From: Bartonella phoceensis
Lineage (GTDB): Bacteria; Pseudomonadota; Alphaproteobacteria; Rhizobiales; Rhizobiaceae
DNA length: 64,000 nt
Direction: 5' to 3'
NCBI RefSeq assembly: GCF_902825145.1
Contig: NZ_CADEAD010000002.1
Span: forward strand, 310,001-374,000
In this document: positions 60,611 through 64,000 of the stretch, one piece after another
How the letters are laid out: each line of letters opens with the position of its first letter
Numbering within the stretch: position 1 is the stretch's first letter
Notes under the pieces: model-generated
Databases searched by the model: none
Told to the model about the DNA's origin: nothing
The model's input: the letters and a program-made list of their open reading frames with translations, nothing else
Position numbers and translations under genes: made by a program

Positions 60611-61386
60611 TGAGCACGCATAACGAAGTACATGGTCCCAGCACTGGTTCCTATTTAGTTGGTTTTATTCTAGCTGTATTCTTCACTTTAGGTTCTTTTA
60701 TTCCTGTGATGTATGGAATGATGGGAAGTTGGGCAATTAGCACAAAGGTTACCTATCTTATTGGGATGGCGATTATTCAGATTATCGTGCAGATTGTTTT
60801 CTTTTTGCATTTGAGTTCTGGTCCAGATGCTAAATGGAATTTAAGCGCTTTGTGGTTTGCGGTTATTTGTGCTTTTCTGATTATTGGAGGTACGTGGTGG
60901 GCTATTTCACATTTGAATTATAATATGATGGGTGGTTCAGGACGTATCGTTGAGTTGGAAAGATCGGAAAGGGATAGTTCTATATCAGCGGAGAAATCAT
61001 CAAATACGCAAGAGACTGAGGGAGGTTTATTGAGTGACAAGATGCCCATGGAGCAATCACCGAGTATGGACTCCCCTGTAGAGCAGGCACCAGGCGTAGA
61101 AATGCCCGTGGGGCAATCACCAAATATGCAATCCCCTGTAGAGCAGGCACCAGGCGTAGAAATGCCCGTGGGGCAATCACCAAATATGCAATCCCCTGTA
61201 GAGCAGGCACCAGGCGTAGAAATGCCCATGGGGCAATCACCAAATATGCAATCCCCTGTAGAGCAGGCACCAGGCGTAGAAATGCCCGTGGGGCAATCAC
61301 CAAATATGCAATCCCCTGTAGAGCAGGCACCAGGCGTAGAAATGCCTATGGAACAGGTGCCAAATGGGCAGACTTCTGTAAAGTAG
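60610..61386 (+). CDS. cyoD: Cytochrome bo3 ubiquinol oxidase subunit IV with long repeat-rich C-terminal tail
   Basis: CyoD is a small membrane subunit that aids CuB assembly. Residues 1-109 are a normal CyoD: three membrane segments (SYLVGFILAVFFTLGSFIPV, YLIGMAIIQIIVQIVFFLHL and FAVICAFLIIGGTWWAISHL). Family members usually end near 110-130 residues; this one has 258. After an acidic linker (110-144) come tandem repeats of a 20-residue unit made of two related decapeptides, VEQAPGVEMP and VGQSPNMQSP, to the C terminus. The start ATG 60610 overlaps cyoC by one base. The topology of CyoD (C terminus cytoplasmic in E. coli) would put the tail inside the cell. Function of the tail is unknown. 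Confidence 0.93.
   Translation: MSTHNEVHGPSTGSYLVGFILAVFFTLGSFIPVMYGMMGSWAISTKVTYLIGMAIIQIIVQIVFFLHLSSGPDAKWNLSALWFAVICAFLIIGGTWWAISHLNYNMMGGSGRIVELERSERDSSISAEKSSNTQETEGGLLSDKMPMEQSPSMDSPVEQAPGVEMPVGQSPNMQSPVEQAPGVEMPVGQSPNMQSPVEQAPGVEMPMGQSPNMQSPVEQAPGVEMPVGQSPNMQSPVEQAPGVEMPMEQVPNGQTSVK
61041..61380 (+). repeat. 60-bp in-frame tandem repeat inside cyoD
   Basis: The unit starts GAGCAGGCACCAGGCGTAGA. Copies at 61081-61140, 61141-61200 and 61261-61320 are identical; 61201-61260 differs by one base (Val to Met); 61321-61380 is degenerate after about 25 bases; and 61041-61080 is a partial, diverged copy. The identity of inner copies and decay of outer ones is the usual sign of unequal exchange or slippage. 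No spacers are present, so it is not a CRISPR array. Confidence 0.95.
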
Positions 61387-61414
61387 GTTGCTAAAAATAA
61401 AAAACAATCCATGA

Positions 61415-61446
61415 AGCCAATGCCAAGTGCATTGGCTCTTTTTGTA
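61415..61446 (+). terminator. Intrinsic terminator of cyoABCD
   Basis: AGCCAATGC (61415-61423) and GCATTGGCT (61429-61437) form a perfect 9-bp stem with a 5-base loop, followed by CTTTTTTTG. Confidence 0.92.
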
Positions 61447-61736
61447 TGTGTGAGTTGCAAAAAAATTTGTGTGATGGAAGGTAAGAAATAGATACAGGAG
61501 CTATAGAATAATCATACAATTTTGAATGTGCTTTTATTTTGAACAATAAAGTTGAGTTTAGTGAAACCTTAATTTTGATTTGAGAGAAACAGTCATTTAT
61601 AGAAAATACCAAGAATAACATTTATATAATTTAATTCAAAGAATATGAGAATCTTGAAAAGGTTTTAGGTTGTGTTAGAATAAAACTATAAGAGAGTAGT
61701 GTTCTTAAAAGCGAGTTTCTATTAAAAGTATCTTAC

Positions 61737-61766
61737 TTGAGAGTATTTACCGCAATAGCCTATAAT
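61737..61766 (+). promoter_or_regulatory. Sigma-70-type promoter for gpsA
   Basis: TTGAGA at 61737-61742 and a perfect TATAAT at 61761-61766 are 18 bases apart. Transcription would start near 61773, giving a leader of about 35 bases with GGAG at 61788. Confidence 0.65.
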
Positions 61767-61808
61767 TAGTATTAAAAGCTGAAATTTGGAGAATAATCAG
61801 AAAATTTA

Positions 61809-62831
61809 ATGAAAGCCATTTCGATGACAATTATTGGTGCTGGTTCTTTTGGCACTGCCTTGGCTATTGCTCTTGCCCGTAACGGCCATCGTGTTTTACT
61901 TTGGGGATATAATCCTCAACATATCAAAGAATTACAGAAGTATCGCTGTAACCGAGTATTTTTGCCAGATATTCGATTTCCTGAAAATCTATTGCTTGAA
62001 GCCTCACTTGAAACTGCAATAACAGCAAGTCGCGATATATTAATTGCTGTTCCAAGCCATGTATTTCACCAGGTATTATATAATGTTCAGCCTTATTTGG
62101 ATCAACATTCACGTGTTATTTGGGCAACGAAAGGTTTGGAAAATGGTACAGGACGTCTCTTACAAGAAGTTGCTCGCGAAATTTTGGGCGATAAAATTCC
62201 TTTAGCTATCCTTTCTGGACCAACTTTTGCTAAAGAACTTGCTATCGGTTTACCTACTGCAATTACAGTAGCAGCTTCTGATCCTGAATTTAGTAAAGAG
62301 TTACAGCAACTTTTCTATTGTAGCAAAAGTTTTAGAGTATATAAAAGTTCGGATATGATAGGTGTTCAATTAGGAGGAGCGGTTAAAAATGTCATTGCTA
62401 TTGGTGCAGGAATATCAGACGGCATGGGATTTGGAGCAAATGCTCGAATAGCTCTCATTACACGAGGCTTAGCTGAAATCAGTCGGCTAGGTGTTGCTAT
62501 GGGTGCTGAGCTTTCCACATTTATGGGTATGACAGGTTTAGGCGATTTGGTTTTGACGTGTACTGATAACCAGTCACGAAACCGAAGTTTTGGAATGTTG
62601 CTCGGCCAAGGAGTGAATACAAAAGAAGCAGCCAAACAGGTTGGTCAAGTTGTTGAAGGCTATTTAAATACTAAAGAAGTATATACATTAGCAAAACGTA
62701 TAGGGGTAGAAATGCCCATTACAGAGCAAATTTATCAAGTTCTGTTCTGTAATAAAAGTGTGATTGAAGCAGCTAGTACATTACTGAACCGGTCACTTAA
62801 AGATGAAATGCATGATACAGTATGCTTTTAA
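61809..62831 (+). CDS. gpsA: Glycerol-3-phosphate dehydrogenase [NAD(P)+]
   Basis: GpsA makes sn-glycerol-3-phosphate for phospholipid synthesis. The 340-residue protein has the N-terminal nucleotide motif [14 protein letters not shown] near 10-23, the LSGPTFAKE segment near 138 and the catalytic-lysine region [24 protein letters not shown] near 190, then the family end block. ATG 61809 is used; an ATG five codons later is an alternative. It is transcribed alone. Confidence 0.96.
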   Translation: MKAISMTIIGAGSFGTALAIALARNGHRVLLWGYNPQHIKELQKYRCNRVFLPDIRFPENLLLEASLETAITASRDILIAVPSHVFHQVLYNVQPYLDQHSRVIWATKGLENGTGRLLQEVAREILGDKIPLAILSGPTFAKELAIGLPTAITVAASDPEFSKELQQLFYCSKSFRVYKSSDMIGVQLGGAVKNVIAIGAGISDGMGFGANARIALITRGLAEISRLGVAMGAELSTFMGMTGLGDLVLTCTDNQSRNRSFGMLLGQGVNTKEAAKQVGQVVEGYLNTKEVYTLAKRIGVEMPITEQIYQVLFCNKSVIEAASTLLNRSLKDEMHDTVCF

Positions 62832-63106
62832 ATTATTCAAACACATGAGAAATGCGATTATAGTTAATGGAACTTTGAGAAAGGTTGCGTTGACTATTAG
62901 GTAAGACGCTAATGCTTTAGCGCATTGGAGAGGTATATAAATTAATTAAATGAAAAAAATCTGCTTTATTGCTTGAGTTATATCTTTGAAAACGAGCTAT
63001 TTCTTTCAATTATAGGCATTATACCTTAGAGAAAATAGCCAATAAGACACGTTTCAAACGATTGGCACATGACCCCTTCTGTACGTTTTAAAAGTACTGT
63101 AGTTCA
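62832..63106. other. Short intergenic stretch between converging gpsA and fabI
   Basis: About 275 bases with a 6-bp inverted repeat CGCTAA/TTAGCG at 62907-62922 that lacks a T-run. No gene and no convincing terminator. Confidence 0.45.
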
Positions 63107-63925
63107 TTATTCACCACGAGTTTCTTCGCTTTGTTTTAATTCTTCAAGTGTTGGCATAGACATAATGTTATAACCTGAGTCAACATAATGAATTTCTCCA
63201 GTAACACCTGATGATAAGTCAGAGAGTAAGTAAAGAGCGGATTTTCCTATTTCATTAATATTTACGGTGCGGCGCAATGGCGCATTACGGCGTTGATACG
63301 AAAAAATTGCACGCGCAGCCGCAATACCATTACCAGCTAAAGTTCTCACAGGTCCCGCTGAAATTGCATTAACGCGAATATTTTGTGGACCAAAATCTGC
63401 GGCTAAATAACGTACCATAGCTTCTAAAGCAGCTTTAGCTACACCCATGATATTATAATTAGGGACAACTTGCTGTGAAGCTCCATAGGTGAGTGTTAAA
63501 AGCGTACCTCCATTGGGCATAAGCTTACCAGCACGCTGGGCAATCTCAGTAAAGGAATAAGCTGAAATGACCATTGTGCGCTTAAAATTTTCGCGTGTTG
63601 TAACATCAACGTAACGTCCCTTTAGTTGAGCTTTATCTGAAAAGCCAATAGCGTGTACAACAAAATCAATAGTTTTCCATTCTTTCTCAAGATATTCAAA
63701 GACACGATCGATATTTTCAATTTTTTCGACATCGCATTCAAGTAACAATTTACAACCGAGCTTTTCCGCTAGTGGTTGAACCCGCTTCCCGAAAGCATCT
63801 CCTTGATAGGTAAATGCTAATTCGGCTCCTGCTTTTGCTAGTTGGCATGCAATGCCCCATGCAATTGAATGGTCATTTGCAACCCCCATAATAAGGCCAC
63901 GTTTGCCCTCCATCAAACCTTTCAT
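63107..63925 (-). CDS. fabI: Enoyl-[acyl-carrier-protein] reductase (NADH), FabI
   Basis: FabI performs the last reduction of each fatty-acid elongation cycle and is the target of triclosan-type inhibitors in other bacteria. The 272-residue SDR protein has the FabI nucleotide motif GVANDHSIAWGIACQLAKAGA near 14-34, HAIGFSDKAQLKG near 91, and the Y-x6-K catalytic pair at Tyr157 and Lys164 (YNIMGVAK). The start ATG 63925 has GGAG upstream. The window ends 75 bases later. Some Hyphomicrobiales carry a second enoyl reductase; that cannot be judged here. Confidence 0.96.
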   Translation of the reverse strand: MKGLMEGKRGLIMGVANDHSIAWGIACQLAKAGAELAFTYQGDAFGKRVQPLAEKLGCKLLLECDVEKIENIDRVFEYLEKEWKTIDFVVHAIGFSDKAQLKGRYVDVTTRENFKRTMVISAYSFTEIAQRAGKLMPNGGTLLTLTYGASQQVVPNYNIMGVAKAALEAMVRYLAADFGPQNIRVNAISAGPVRTLAGNGIAAARAIFSYQRRNAPLRRTVNINEIGKSALYLLSDLSSGVTGEIHYVDSGYNIMSMPTLEELKQSEETRGE

Positions 63926-64000
63926 ATTATTCTCCGTAAGACCATGCTTTTTTCAACCAGCTAAGAATCCTTATTTATGTATAGCGTTGGAAAATGAGCG

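Larger units (their letters stand above)
61387..61808. other. Intergenic stretch between cyoD and gpsA
   Basis: About 420 bases holding the cyo terminator at its start and the gpsA promoter at its end. The middle (61450-61730) is AT-rich and shows no gene. Confidence 0.5.

Noticed and set aside
61041..61380. CRISPR array
   Set aside because: Repeats are directly adjacent with no spacers, are in frame with cyoD and no cas gene is present.
60918..61460. Long minus-strand open frames opposite cyoD, encoding Cys/Gly/Thr-rich repeats
   Set aside because: A 60-bp repeat is a multiple of three, so once one copy lacks stops in a frame all copies do. The frames have no ribosome site and mirror the coding repeat.

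Overview
The window looks like chromosomal backbone of a low-GC alphaproteobacterium of the order Hyphomicrobiales (Rhizobiales), most probably a Bartonella species. Evidence: AT-rich DNA with long AT-rich intergenic stretches; a GcrA cell-cycle regulator; a full-length cyclic beta-1,2-glucan synthase; a class II (CP4-like) EPSP synthase; the Hsp20/DUF1150 pair; a FYDLN-type small protein; a Tim44-domain protein; a sitABCD metal transporter; and rpsT next to dnaA. The genus is inferred from overall protein character, not from a database search. I saw no rRNA, tRNA, insertion sequence, prophage or CRISPR array.

Layout. 1-7.1 kb: a LOG-family protein cut by the window edge, the minus-strand run def-fmt-truA, rmuC, a lysozyme-fold lipoprotein, hsp20-DUF1150 and nth. 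7.1-11.6 kb: rpmI-rplT with a strong promoter and structured leader, a terminator, then pheS-pheT. 11.7-15.5 kb: sitABCD behind a Mur/Fur-like operator, followed by a candidate small RNA. 15.7-26.5 kb: a YbaN-like membrane protein, pncB and the 2860-residue ndvB/cgs. 26.7-30.6 kb: aroA-cmk-rpsA on the minus strand, with a structured rpsA leader. 30.7-39.3 kb: a short FYDLN protein, mutS, maeB, secB, fxsA, timA and an Smr-domain protein. 39.3-40.3 kb: an apparently empty AT-rich stretch. 40.3-48.0 kb: argD-argF-hslO, gcrA and ccmABCDG. 48.3-56.8 kb: acnA (with Irr-box-like palindromes upstream), rpsT, dnaA, dnaN, recF and aroQ. 56.8-61.4 kb: cyoABCD quinol oxidase, in which cyoD carries a long repeat-rich C-terminal tail. 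61.8-63.9 kb: gpsA and fabI.

How the genes fit together. The window carries translation functions (def, fmt, truA, rpmI, rplT, pheST, rpsA, rpsT), replication and repair (dnaA, dnaN, recF, mutS, nth, rmuC), and cell-cycle control (gcrA). It also carries respiration and cytochrome maturation (cyoABCD, ccmABCDG), iron or manganese handling (sitABCD and probable Irr control of acnA), aromatic, arginine, NAD and lipid synthesis, and cell-envelope glucan synthesis.

The most interesting items are: (1) a putative ~115-nt small RNA at about 15392-15507 with two C-rich, anti-Shine-Dalgarno-like hairpin loops and an intrinsic terminator; (2) an in-frame 60-bp tandem repeat that doubles the length of CyoD; (3) clustered Irr-box-like palindromes upstream of acnA; and (4) several structured leaders and an intra-operon hairpin (rpsA, rpmI, cyoA/cyoB). 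All regulatory calls are by eye and were not computed.
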